From NCBI RefSeq assembly GCF_003076475.1, contig NZ_CP020919.1, positions 1,178,001-1,242,000 on the forward strand: a DNA stretch of 64,000 nt, written 5' to 3'. Position 1 is the stretch's first letter; each line of letters starts with the position of its first letter. The notes under the pieces were generated by a model. It was not told the DNA's origin. It was given only the letters and a program-made list of their open reading frames with translations, and ran no database searches. The DNA is from Flavobacterium kingsejongi (lineage in GTDB: Bacteria > Bacteroidota > Bacteroidia > Flavobacteriales > Flavobacteriaceae). Below are positions 42,615 to 50,849 of the stretch, piece after piece. A program made the translations under genes and the position numbers.

Positions 42615-44993
42615 ATGAGATTACTTTACACATTTATGATCCTTTTGGCGGTCAATTGGAGTAGTGTTGCCCAAACAGGAACATTAAAAGGCACAATTAC
42701 CGATGAAAAAAATAATCCGGTACAGGATGTGAATATTGTACTGCCAGAAATAAACGTTTCTGTCACGTCTGATGTTTCGGGAAATTATGTTTTAGAAAAT
42801 CTTACCTACGGAAAATATATGATTCGTATTGGTATGGTAGGTTTTACAACTCAAACAGTCACCGTAAAAATTGACAAACCGATTACCGTTCTGAACAAAT
42901 CCATTATGGTAGAAAATAGTGAACTGGATCAGGTTGAGGTATTCGGTGTGCGGAACAAACAGCCAGATAAGCTACAAAACCTGACGCGTCTTCCGTTGAA
43001 ACCAAGTGAACAAATCCAGAGTATTTCAGTAATTTCTGAAAAAGTAATAGAACAGCAGGGTGCGCTTACGATTACTGAGGCAACACGTAACGTTCCGGGA
43101 GTATATGCTTTTGCATCTTACGGAAACAAAAGAGAAAGTATGGGTTCCAGAGGTTACCGTGGGATTCCAATCCTGAAAAATGGAGTACGTGTAAATTCAG
43201 ATTTTCGGGGTATAGGTATTATTACCGATGCTGCGGGAATTGACAATATTCAGGTATTAAAAGGAGTGGCAGCCATCACACAAGGAGTGGCAACCGATAT
43301 CGGTAGCCCGGGTGGTGTAATTAATATCGTTACCAAAACGCCAAAATTCCACTCCGGCGGAAGTGTTTCAATGCGTGCGGGAAGCTGGGGATTCATGAGG
43401 CCACAGTTTGATGTGTATGGCCCTATAGATGACAATGAGAAAATAGCATTCCGTATTAATGGGGCTTATGAAACAAAAGACAGTTACAGAAGCCAGGTTT
43501 CTGGCGAACGTTTGTATGTCAATCCATCGCTGGCATGGAGAGCCAATGATAAAACCACCATTACGGTAGAAATGGATTACCTGGATGACAGCAGGACACC
43601 CGATGTAGGAACCATCAATCTTGCCGGGAATGATACGTATGCCATCTATAACCTTCCGAACAATCAGTTTTTAGGATTCAATTCCGATCGTACCATCACA
43701 CAAAATGCTACTTATTCGGTGCGTTTGGATCGGAAGATCAATGATGTTTTCTCTGTAAAAGCTTCTTATTTTAAATCCGATCTTGATATTGATGACCGTG
43801 GTGCGGTGTTGGCCGGAGCAGGATCACAATACAATCTGAGAAAAAGGAGCTATAATGAAAGTACACGTAAAGATATGAATGAAGTGCTGCAACTGGATTT
43901 AGTAGCGCAGGATTTACAGACAGGGTCGATTAAACATACTTTCCAGATTGGAATGGATTATAATAAAAATAGTGTTTCAACCACCAGCGGATCATCTGCT
44001 ACATTGGATACCATTAATGTATTCGCCCCGATTAATAATGATCTTTCCAGCACTAATGCAGCTTTAGGAGCCTTGACCATTGCAGGATCTACTTCCCGCG
44101 GATTGGGTCTTTTGGCCCAGGGCGTAACCACCTGGAACCGATGGGTAAAAACCTTTGTAGGAGTACGCTATAGTTCGGTAGAAACTACTGAAATCACCAC
44201 GTTAGGCGTTAATAAAAGCGATGCCTGGAATCCACTTGGAGGAATTATGATCACGCCTATTAAAAATGTCAACTTTTTTGCCTCCTATACCAACAGTTCC
44301 AATCCAAGATCGGCGACACGCAGGGATGTCAACGGAAGTGAACTGGGGAATGAACGATGGGATCAGTTGGAAGCAGGATGGAAAACATCATGGATCAATG
44401 ACCGTTTGCGTTTTAATGTGACCTTCTTTAAAATCAACAATAAAGACATGAACCTTCCAACGTATGATGAAAACTGGGTAGCAACAGGGTATTTCCAAAA
44501 AGGAGGAAATGACCAACGCCAGGGAATCGAAGCAGAACTTTCCGGACGAATTTTACCGAACCTGGAAGTGATTACAGGATATTCGTATATCGATGCAAAA
44601 TATAAAGAACATACGTCGTATGTGTACAATTCATCACCGTTAAATACACCGAAACATACATTCAATGCCTGGGCAAATTATACATTTGTAAATAATGACC
44701 TGGAAGGATTGTCATTGGCAGCGGGAGTGTATTATATTGGTGACCGTCCGATGAATGACTGGTCTTCAGGACCGGTAACCCATGAAGGAATTATTCCGGG
44801 GCAAAAGCCTTTTGATATGAAAGCCTATACCGTTGTAAACTTTCAGGCCGGTTATGCGATCAACAGGCATTGGGATGTTCGTGTGCTGGTCAATAATGTA
44901 TTTGATGAAATGGGTTACAATGCTTACAGGACATCCTATATCAACCAGATAGATCCTGTAAATTACGCAGGGGTACTGACGTACCGCTTCTAA
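42615..44993 (+). CDS. TonB-dependent siderophore receptor
   Basis: 792 residues from ATG 42615 (MRLLYTFMILLAV), which gives a proper signal peptide ending at SVAQ. A carboxypeptidase-regulatory-like domain (about 21-100) precedes the plug (about 125-270). The plug has ITEATRNVPGVYAF, SMGSRGYRGIPILKNGVRV and IDNIQVLKGVAAI. The barrel ends in aromatic YAGVLTYRF. The siderophore-type plug motifs and the following PepSY reductase-like gene indicate ferric-siderophore uptake. The exact ligand is unknown. Confidence 0.95.
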   Translation: MRLLYTFMILLAVNWSSVAQTGTLKGTITDEKNNPVQDVNIVLPEINVSVTSDVSGNYVLENLTYGKYMIRIGMVGFTTQTVTVKIDKPITVLNKSIMVENSELDQVEVFGVRNKQPDKLQNLTRLPLKPSEQIQSISVISEKVIEQQGALTITEATRNVPGVYAFASYGNKRESMGSRGYRGIPILKNGVRVNSDFRGIGIITDAAGIDNIQVLKGVAAITQGVATDIGSPGGVINIVTKTPKFHSGGSVSMRAGSWGFMRPQFDVYGPIDDNEKIAFRINGAYETKDSYRSQVSGERLYVNPSLAWRANDKTTITVEMDYLDDSRTPDVGTINLAGNDTYAIYNLPNNQFLGFNSDRTITQNATYSVRLDRKINDVFSVKASYFKSDLDIDDRGAVLAGAGSQYNLRKRSYNESTRKDMNEVLQLDLVAQDLQTGSIKHTFQIGMDYNKNSVSTTSGSSATLDTINVFAPINNDLSSTNAALGALTIAGSTSRGLGLLAQGVTTWNRWVKTFVGVRYSSVETTEITTLGVNKSDAWNPLGGIMITPIKNVNFFASYTNSSNPRSATRRDVNGSELGNERWDQLEAGWKTSWINDRLRFNVTFFKINNKDMNLPTYDENWVATGYFQKGGNDQRQGIEAELSGRILPNLEVITGYSYIDAKYKEHTSYVYNSSPLNTPKHTFNAWANYTFVNNDLEGLSLAAGVYYIGDRPMNDWSSGPVTHEGIIPGQKPFDMKAYTVVNFQAGYAINRHWDVRVLVNNVFDEMGYNAYRTSYINQIDPVNYAGVLTYRF

Positions 44994-45023
44994 GAATTTG
45001 ATTTAGAAATGTGAACGGTTTTT

Positions 45024-45047
45024 CGGCTTGGCCGGAAGGCCGTTTTT
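45024..45047 (+). terminator. Probable terminator after the siderophore receptor
   Basis: A GC-rich hairpin (CGGCTT / AAGGCCG with one bulge) followed by five T, 31 nt past the receptor stop. Partial read-through to the PepSY gene is possible. Confidence 0.5.
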
Positions 45048-45103
45048 CCGGTTTATAAAAAATCTGCATCGTTGCACCATTTATTTAAAGTAAATTACCT
45101 GTC

Positions 45104-46261
45104 ATGAAAAAGAAACAAGGCTACACATTTCGTAAATTTATTAATGACGCACATCTCTGGTTAGGAATAGCAAGTGCTATTGTCTTGTTTTTCGTATGCC
45201 TGAGCGGGACCTTATATGTGTTTCATGCTGAAGTCGATACCTGGTTGGAACCACAGAAGTTCCACATCGAGAAAATTGGTACTGCGAAAGCAGATCCGGA
45301 AATCCTGATTGCCAAAACACAAAAGGAAACAAAAGGAAAAGTAACCCGTATTACCATCCATGAAGATGCGTACCAGCCGTATGAACTCCAGGTCAGTAAA
45401 GGAAAAGAGGACAAGCGTGGAGAGACCTATTATGTGAATCCATACAATCAGGAGATCCTGGGGAATGGTAAAGGGCCTGCATCGGAGTTTTTCCGGTTTA
45501 TGTTTAAGATGCACCGATGGCTGACCTTTGACGAGGCTATTGGACGGCCGATAGTAGGCATTGCTACTCTAATCTTTGTAGTGCTCAGTATCACCGGAAT
45601 CGTATTATGGTTCCCTAAAAAAATCAAAGGTTTTAAAAGCCTTAAACCTGGTCTGGTGATTAAGCGGAAAGCCAACTGGAAACGAATCAATCATGACCTG
45701 CACAATACGTTGGGTTTTTATACTTGTATTATCATCCTGATCATGGCCTTTACCGGACTATGCTGGTCGTTTGAGTGGTATAAAGACGGTTTAAGTTCCG
45801 TGCTGGGATCTAAGGTTTTTGCACAACGAGGTGAGAAAAAGCCCCATTCAACGGTAGTACCTAATGCAAAAGCACTAACAATTTCTGAATTCCGGATACT
45901 TGCTGACAGCCTGCTTCCCTATAAAGGAAAAACAGTAATCTCGATCCCGAAATCGGTGGAAGATGCTGTAGAGATTACCAAATATGAAGCGGATGCTTTT
46001 AATGAGGCTTCGAATGACCGTTATAGTGTAGACCAGTTTACTGGTGCAGTATTGAAAAAGGATATTTTTGCAGATAAAAAATTGGGTGAAAAGATTGCTT
46101 CTCAAATCAAGCCGATCCATACCGGGGATATCTTCGGGCTTTTTTCTAAAATTATCTATTTCATTGTCTGCCTGATTGCTACAAGCCTTCCCATCACGGG
46201 TATTATTATCTGGATCAATAAACTTCGTAAACCGAAGAAAAAGAAAAAGGTTATCGTATGA
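45104..46261 (+). CDS. PepSY-associated membrane protein (PiuB/siderophore-reductase like)
   Basis: A 385-residue inner-membrane protein with four membrane helices (about 18-38, 148-170, 203-225 and 345-367) and two periplasmic PepSY-type regions between them. HLWLGIASAIVLFFVCLSGTLYVF and the histidines in HRWLTF and NHDLHNTLGFY suggest haem or metal binding. Members next to TonB receptors assist siderophore or haem-iron release, possibly by reduction. Its position 110 nt after the receptor supports this. Confidence 0.9.
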   Translation: MKKKQGYTFRKFINDAHLWLGIASAIVLFFVCLSGTLYVFHAEVDTWLEPQKFHIEKIGTAKADPEILIAKTQKETKGKVTRITIHEDAYQPYELQVSKGKEDKRGETYYVNPYNQEILGNGKGPASEFFRFMFKMHRWLTFDEAIGRPIVGIATLIFVVLSITGIVLWFPKKIKGFKSLKPGLVIKRKANWKRINHDLHNTLGFYTCIIILIMAFTGLCWSFEWYKDGLSSVLGSKVFAQRGEKKPHSTVVPNAKALTISEFRILADSLLPYKGKTVISIPKSVEDAVEITKYEADAFNEASNDRYSVDQFTGAVLKKDIFADKKLGEKIASQIKPIHTGDIFGLFSKIIYFIVCLIATSLPITGIIIWINKLRKPKKKKKVIV

Positions 46262-46304
46262 TAACAAATCTTTATAATCATAGAATTATAAATGATACGA
46301 AATC

Positions 46305-46332
46305 TTGTTATCTTTGCGGGGATATAACTTTG
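46305..46332 (+). promoter_or_regulatory. Bacilliredoxin promoter
   Basis: TTG at 46305-46307, 17-bp spacer and TAACTTTG at 46325-46332, an excellent consensus fit 25 nt before the ATG. Confidence 0.6.
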
Positions 46333-46357
46333 CAGTAATGCAACTAAACAAAAGATT

Positions 46358-46768
46358 ATGTATCCAGAAGAAATGGTAAAACCAATGCGTGCTGAGCTTT
46401 CAGACGCTGGTTTCGAAGAATTATATACTGCAGGGGCTGTTGAAAATGCAATAGCAAAACCGGGTACCACATTAGTAGTTGTAAACTCTGTTTGTGGGTG
46501 TGCTGCAAGAAATGCACGTCCAGGAGCAAAAATGAGTTTGGATAACAGTAAAAAACCAGACCATATGGTTACTGTTTTTGCTGGTGTTGACAAAGAAGCT
46601 GTTGATGCTGCCCGAGGATTTATGTTCCCTTTTCCCCCTTCTTCGCCATGTTTGGCACTTTTCAAAGATGGAGAATTGGTTCATATGCTGGAACGTCACC
46701 ATATCGAAGGACGTCCTGCTGAACTGATTGCAGAAAACCTTAAAGATGCATACGCTGAATTCTGCTAA
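46358..46768 (+). CDS. BrxA/BrxB-family bacilliredoxin
   Basis: A 136-residue cytoplasmic thioredoxin-fold protein of the YphP/YqiW family. The active site is C46-G-C48 in VVNSVCGCAARNARPG. In Firmicutes these proteins remove bacillithiol from oxidised proteins. The family is also common in Bacteroidetes, some of which make bacillithiol. FPPSSPCLALFKDGELVHMLERHHIEGR (ends FPPSSPC and HHIEGR) is the conserved C-terminal block. Confidence 0.93.
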   Translation: MYPEEMVKPMRAELSDAGFEELYTAGAVENAIAKPGTTLVVVNSVCGCAARNARPGAKMSLDNSKKPDHMVTVFAGVDKEAVDAARGFMFPFPPSSPCLALFKDGELVHMLERHHIEGRPAELIAENLKDAYAEFC

Positions 46769-46789
46769 TTAAAGCCGATTCAAAAGTAC

Positions 46790-46816
46790 AAAACCACGCT
46801 TCCTGCGTGGTTTTTT
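46790..46816 (+). terminator. Bacilliredoxin terminator
   Basis: The stem AACCACGC / GCGTGGTT has loop TTCCT and eight following T. Confidence 0.9.
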
Positions 46817-47576
46817 TTATGCCCTGATGTTAGGTGATAGCCTAGGTAAATTGGAGTAGGGTGACACTCTGGTTTCTGAACTGATTGCTATTTGCGGCAG
46901 CGGATTAAAGACCTTTTTGAATTGTGGGATCGAAAGCGGTGGCTTTGCGTAAGACTGCACTCTTTTCATGCAGATCGGGAATATATTCCTATTGTTTATC
47001 TTTCGGTTAGGCTATCCTTTCAATCCGGTTATTTTCTTTTTCTATAGGAGTGAATGAAATGACTGCAGCCTGTAATCCCTTTGCTATAGCGGCCTGAGCG
47101 GTTTCGATAGGGTAATATTCTTTTTCGATAGCGTGGATTTATGTTTCGATAAAGCCAGGTTTTCTGTCGATGAAATATGATACAGCTTCGATAAGGTATT
47201 ATTTTCTATCGATAGGCACCTATTGAGTCTCGATACACTCGGGTTCTTTGTAGATACGTTGGGATTAAGTTTCGATAAGGTGGTGTTCTTTGCCGATATA
47301 CTATGGTAAGGGTTCGGTAGGATACTATTCGCTATCGATAGGTTCGGGTTGGTTTTCGATAGGGTAAGATACCATATGGATTATATTGCATTCCGTTTCG
47401 ATATAGTATGTTTATTGGTTGATGTGAGGTGTTTGTTTACCGATCCATTATGATAAAGATCCTTCTTGTGTTGCTCTTTTTATAAAGACCATACAGTTCA
47501 TGGCTTTCAGTTCATTTGAAATGATATGCAGGTATTTTAATAGCTATAAGTGGTGTTGCATAACGGAATGTATGAT
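46817..47576. other. Gene-free stretch hosting the 21-bp repeat array
   Basis: No gene can be supported between the bacilliredoxin terminator and the TlpA-like gene. 46817-47040 shows no recognisable feature. 47041-47460 holds the periodic array described separately. 47461-47576 is unremarkable. Confidence 0.7.
47104..47460. repeat. Degenerate 21-bp tandem periodic array, 17 units, core TTTCGATA
   Basis: Units start at 47104, 47125, 47146, 47167, 47188, 47209, 47230, 47251, 47272, 47293, 47314, 47335, 47356, 47377, 47398, 47419 and 47440, every 21 bp with no insertion or deletion. Ten units begin exactly TCGATA. G at column 3 and T at column 5 occur in all 17, A at column 4 in 16. Columns 7-18 vary almost freely and columns 19-21 are T-rich. 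Weaker units (TCTATA at 47041, GCTATA at 47083) may extend it left. Minus-strand translation gives a heptapeptide with Tyr-Arg, broken by three stops, so it is not an intact gene. Confidence 0.85.
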
Positions 47577-48035
47577 TTACTCATTAAGATATTTGTCTAA
47601 TTCGAGATACAATTTGTTTCCTTCATTAGGATGGGGGGCATTATGATTGACAAGTTCCCCTTTTTTATTGTAAATCAAATAAGTAGGGATAGCACTGTTG
47701 GCAAGTTTATTAGTGCCCGTCTTATTCATTTTAGAAGTCATCAGATTGTATTTATCCCCTGAAATCCCTATTTTTCCAGAAGCTTTTTTCCATGCTTTTT
47801 CATCGAGTTCAATTGACAAGTATACAAGAACGATATCCTTCCCATCATATTTTTGATGGATATTTGGAATTTTTTTCATTTCCTTTAAACAAGGCTTACA
47901 CCAACTTGCCCAATAATCTACAAGGATAACTTTTCCTTTATTTTGAGCAATAATAGTTTCTAAAGATAATTTTTCCTGTCCATAAAATGGTACGGAATAT
48001 GCTACCATTAATAGTAGTAAGAATCGTATTTTCAT
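47577..48035 (-). CDS. TlpA-like secreted thioredoxin, third gene of the peptide cassette
   Basis: A 152-residue protein with a signal peptide (ends near FYGQ, 20) and a TlpA/ResA-type domain. The active site is YWASWCKPCLKEM (C46, C49) and the cis-Pro lies in SAIPTYLIYNKKG. It reduces or isomerises disulfides in the periplasm. It starts 3 nt after the gene at 48039 and is in one operon with the cysteine-rich double-glycine peptide, a plausible client. Confidence 0.9.
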   Translation of the reverse strand: MKIRFLLLLMVAYSVPFYGQEKLSLETIIAQNKGKVILVDYWASWCKPCLKEMKKIPNIHQKYDGKDIVLVYLSIELDEKAWKKASGKIGISGDKYNLMTSKMNKTGTNKLANSAIPTYLIYNKKGELVNHNAPHPNEGNKLYLELDKYLNE

Positions 48036-48038
48036 AGT

Positions 48039-48920
48039 TTATTTTTCAAATTCAACTTCCATTTGGAGATCACAATCCAACGACTCCCATTCCATGATTA
48101 GTTCGTTATTGTCTGTAGTTCTTAAAAGATAGGATTTTTGTTTGCTGGCAGCATCATGAAATTTAGCCCTCACAGTAGGGACAGCAGGTATTTGACCTTG
48201 TGAAGAGTTGACATATTCTGTTTTATAATCAGCCCTGTCTAAAACTTCAAAAACAATAAAAACACCTTCTTTGGGTATTTGTATTTTTTCTGATGCAACA
48301 TCAATGATGACCCATTTTTTTCTATCGCTTTTTTTTATGATTTTACTTTTGTAGATTATTGTATCCGGTAGCATTGTTATGGTATCAACACTATAGATAT
48401 TGGCTTTGAAAGGAAGGTACTTCATGTTTTTAACTCCCAGAATATCTACTAATTCGTACTTCAGGTATTGAATGTTTTTCGAGGCAAACTGTTCTTCATA
48501 AGGAATGTATAGCGATGCCCTATCTTTATAAACAAAGTTAATGGAATAATCCATGAGGTGTTTTAAAACAGATATCCCAAAATTATTTTTAATTTTATTT
48601 TTTTCAACCTTTACTTCTTGGAGATTATGATTCAGCGGGGTAAGAAAAAAAGTAGTAGCAGAATTGATAAGGATGGTGTCTTTATAGTTGAGGTGTGTCA
48701 CTTTTAGAAACCGGAATTTCGGGTCTGAATTTACTGCTCCTTTGATGTTAGAGATATATGTTACAGTATCATTGGTATTGAAATATTTTACACTAACATC
48801 CTGGATCGGCTCCTTTGTTGCCAAGTCCAAAAAATAGGTGGCGCTTCTAAGGTTGTTATCTTGTGAATAACAATTGTTATAGATTACAGACAATAATGCA
48901 ATGATGTATAGTTTATTCAT
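48039..48920 (-). CDS. Secreted protein with carboxypeptidase-regulatory-like N-terminus, function unknown
   Basis: A 293-residue protein with a signal peptide ending at CYSQ (20). Residues 25-100 look like the beta-sandwich found at the start of TonB receptors (FLDLATKEPIQDVSVKYFNTNDT, then PLNHNLQEVKV), but no receptor follows. The rest is mixed alpha/beta and not recognised. It is the middle gene between a double-glycine peptide and a TlpA-like thioredoxin. It may bind or present the peptide at the outer membrane, by context only. Confidence 0.82.
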   Translation of the reverse strand: MNKLYIIALLSVIYNNCYSQDNNLRSATYFLDLATKEPIQDVSVKYFNTNDTVTYISNIKGAVNSDPKFRFLKVTHLNYKDTILINSATTFFLTPLNHNLQEVKVEKNKIKNNFGISVLKHLMDYSINFVYKDRASLYIPYEEQFASKNIQYLKYELVDILGVKNMKYLPFKANIYSVDTITMLPDTIIYKSKIIKKSDRKKWVIIDVASEKIQIPKEGVFIVFEVLDRADYKTEYVNSSQGQIPAVPTVRAKFHDAASKQKSYLLRTTDNNELIMEWESLDCDLQMEVEFEK

Positions 48921-48932
48921 GAATAAGAGATA

Positions 48933-48960
48933 TGCGGTTTTTCAATACTGAAAAACCGCA
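48933..48960. promoter_or_regulatory. Intercistronic hairpin after the peptide gene
   Basis: A 12-bp perfect stem TGCGGTTTTTCA / TGAAAAACCGCA with loop ATAC lies between the peptide gene and the next gene. The leftward transcript has no T-run after it, so it would act as a partial terminator or RNA-stabilising hairpin, giving more peptide than downstream products. Confidence 0.6.
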
Positions 48961-48976
48961 TTTTTATTTAGTTCAA

Positions 48977-49225
48977 TTAGCAGTCCGCTTCAATCGTAGT
49001 ATGGCCTGTTGTGATACCTAAAAATGATTTCTCACAAGTGAAATAGCATTTCATAGCAACAGGCACCAGTTCTCCAGCATTCGGACCGGCTGTAGTGCCT
49101 GGTTGATATATAAAGTGCTCGCTGCCTATTTGGCCCACACAGTTTCTAATACCACCATTAATACTCTTTTGTTGTGTTTTACTTAAAACCTGAATACCTT
49201 CTAAATTTAGTACATCTTTTAACAT
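48977..49225 (-). CDS. Double-glycine-leader cysteine-rich peptide precursor (bacteriocin-like)
   Basis: An 82-residue precursor. Residues 1-25 form a leader typical of peptides exported by peptidase-containing ABC transporters, with LSKTQQKSINGG ending at Gly24-Gly25. The 57-residue product has four cysteines (29, 60, 64, 82) and is rich in Gly, Thr and Ile. It resembles the bacteriocin-like or natural-product precursors of Bacteroidetes. Whether it is an antimicrobial, a signal or a substrate for modification is unknown. No exporter is nearby. Confidence 0.8.
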   Translation of the reverse strand: MLKDVLNLEGIQVLSKTQQKSINGGIRNCVGQIGSEHFIYQPGTTAGPNAGELVPVAMKCYFTCEKSFLGITTGHTTIEADC

Positions 49226-49629
49226 AATCTCAATGTTTAATTTATTAATTACCCAAACGGTTTAAGTCAGCCGGGCTTCTGACTACTCTTGCAAGAATAT
49301 TATGAACTCCAAACCATCATCATGGATAAGGTGCCGAAATGAGACCCATTTAATGCAATAACTAATGTTCTGTTAGGGGAATGAGAAGAATTACTGATTA
49401 TATCCTAAAGATATAGCAAAAGAGACAATAATAAATGCGTGTTGTATTTTAAAATCTCAAATGGTGAATATTAAAAACATTTTTTTAGTTAATAGTCAAA
49501 TGCTTGCGTAGGTGTGTTTACTAATCGTAAATAATAGTAACCACTTTAATGTAGAATTCTAAATAGGTATTTGTTGGTAATAGCTAACCAGTACAAAACA
49601 ATATGTTGCATAAAAAAGCAAAGGCTCTT
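49226..49629. other. Gene-free region upstream of the peptide cassette
   Basis: A 404-bp AT-rich stretch that should hold the peptide promoter, although no clean TAnnTTTG box was found on the minus strand. The palindrome TAGAATTCTA at 49552-49561 continues as AATAGG and resembles the iron-box half site TTCTAAATA. Nothing else is recognised. Confidence 0.5.
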
Positions 49630-50430
49630 TTATAACCGTTGTTGAAACGTATAGCCCAATTCTGAAATCACTTTTTGGCTATCGATTGTTTTCCCTTTTG
49701 AAGGTACGTCATTTTCAAATTCAGGTAACGGCAGTTGCAACTCCTTGGCTTTTTGAGTGTAATATTCCTTGCGGGAGGGATGGTGAGGAGCTGCCGCATT
49801 GAAAGTGGTATTCCAGCTTTCTTTAGCGATAATTTGCTGCAAAATCCCAATACAGTCGTCCTGATGGATTAGATTGATGGGAGCATCCGGATCTTTGATG
49901 CCTGTTTTACCGGAGAGGAACTTTACCGGATGCCGGTCTTCACCGATTAATCCTGCAAAGCGGACTACGGTCGTGTTGAAGCCGGGATCGTTCTGCAATA
50001 GTTTTTCGGCTTCCAATAATTGGATGCCGGAATCAGTTTCCGGTTGTGCGAGGGTAGTGACTGTAACTGTAGTATTATCATCGGCATAGACCGAAGTAGA
50101 GCTGATGAAAATTACATTAGTAATAGATGCGCTTTTTATTTCGGGAATAAGATGCGCTATTTTGGGCACAAAATTTTCCTTTACGGCTCCGCGTAACTTT
50201 GGGGGAATATCAATGAGGAGTGTTTCAACACCTTCAAGGAATGCGGTTATAGCGCCTTCATTTCCGTCGGCTCCCAGTGTAATCTGGAAGGGTATAATGC
50301 CTGCAGCTTCCAATATGGGGAGTTTTGCAGGGGTAGTGGTGGATCCTTTAATTCGGTATCCTTGTGTTATAAGCTGTTGTGCTAATGGGAATCCCAGCCA
50401 GCCACAGCCCAGTATTGCGATCGTTTTCAT
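49630..50430 (-). CDS. NAD(P)-dependent epimerase/dehydratase-like protein
   Basis: A 266-residue Rossmann-fold protein of the extended SDR group (YeeZ-like). The dinucleotide motif is GCGWLGFPLA (8-17). VIFISSTSVYAD has the Ser/Tyr region, but the usual YxxxK is not clear, so it may be a weak or atypical enzyme. The substrate is unknown. It overlaps the preceding zinc-ribbon gene by 4 nt (ATGA). Confidence 0.88.
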   Translation of the reverse strand: MKTIAILGCGWLGFPLAQQLITQGYRIKGSTTTPAKLPILEAAGIIPFQITLGADGNEGAITAFLEGVETLLIDIPPKLRGAVKENFVPKIAHLIPEIKSASITNVIFISSTSVYADDNTTVTVTTLAQPETDSGIQLLEAEKLLQNDPGFNTTVVRFAGLIGEDRHPVKFLSGKTGIKDPDAPINLIHQDDCIGILQQIIAKESWNTTFNAAAPHHPSRKEYYTQKAKELQLPLPEFENDVPSKGKTIDSQKVISELGYTFQQRL

Positions 50431-50780
50431 TTAAAGCCTTTTTTGACGAGCATACAATATCCATCTTCGAGGAGCAGGTAGCCCTGATCGTACAGGAAAT
50501 AATAGGTATGCCCGTTTTTTGTATTTAAAATTGCGGTGATATGGTCAAAATCGAATCCTCTACTGGTCAATTGAGTCCGTGTTACCCTTGTTTTTCCACC
50601 TTCATTCAGTGCTATTAAAATCCGGTAATTTTTCCGAAGTTTATTATTGGTGTTCCGCATTAAATTGGTGCTGTCTTTGTTCACTTTGTTGTTGAACGCA
50701 TTACGGCAGCCATCACTACAGAATTTCTTGTCTTCACGACCTATAATCTTTCCCTCACATTCCGGACACAATTTTTCCAT
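50427..50780 (-). CDS. Small zinc-ribbon protein
   Basis: A 117-residue protein with an N-terminal four-cysteine zinc finger (C5, C8, C21, C25 in CPECEG and CSDGC), then a basic helix region and a C-terminal alpha/beta part (TRTQLTSRGFDFDHITAIL, YYFLYDQGYLLLEDG). DNA or RNA binding is plausible. Function is unknown, but the family is seen widely in Bacteroidetes. Confidence 0.85.
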   Translation of the reverse strand: MEKLCPECEGKIIGREDKKFCSDGCRNAFNNKVNKDSTNLMRNTNNKLRKNYRILIALNEGGKTRVTRTQLTSRGFDFDHITAILNTKNGHTYYFLYDQGYLLLEDGYCMLVKKGFK

Positions 50781-50849
50781 GCTTTTCGTTTTTAGAATCC
50801 TATGTTTTTTTGTTTCGGGGTAGTCAGTTGGGTGGTTGGTTTCCGGAGA

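Noticed and set aside
46156..46665. 169-codon minus-strand open frame
   Set aside because: It covers the end of the PepSY gene, the bacilliredoxin promoter and most of the bacilliredoxin gene in antisense.
47104..47460. CRISPR array
   Set aside because: The repeated core is only 6-8 bp in a 21-bp unit and degenerate; CRISPR repeats are longer, near-identical and have larger spacers. No cas gene is present.
47041..47460. Intact heptapeptide-repeat gene
   Set aside because: The best frame (minus strand, Tyr-Arg repeats) has stops in the units starting at 47188, 47314 and 47419. The plus-strand Ser-Ile frame has more stops.
49552..49561. TAGAATTCTA palindrome as a further iron box
   Set aside because: It shares only TTCTAAATA with the proposed box, lies about 330 bp from the peptide gene start and has no -7 box beside it.
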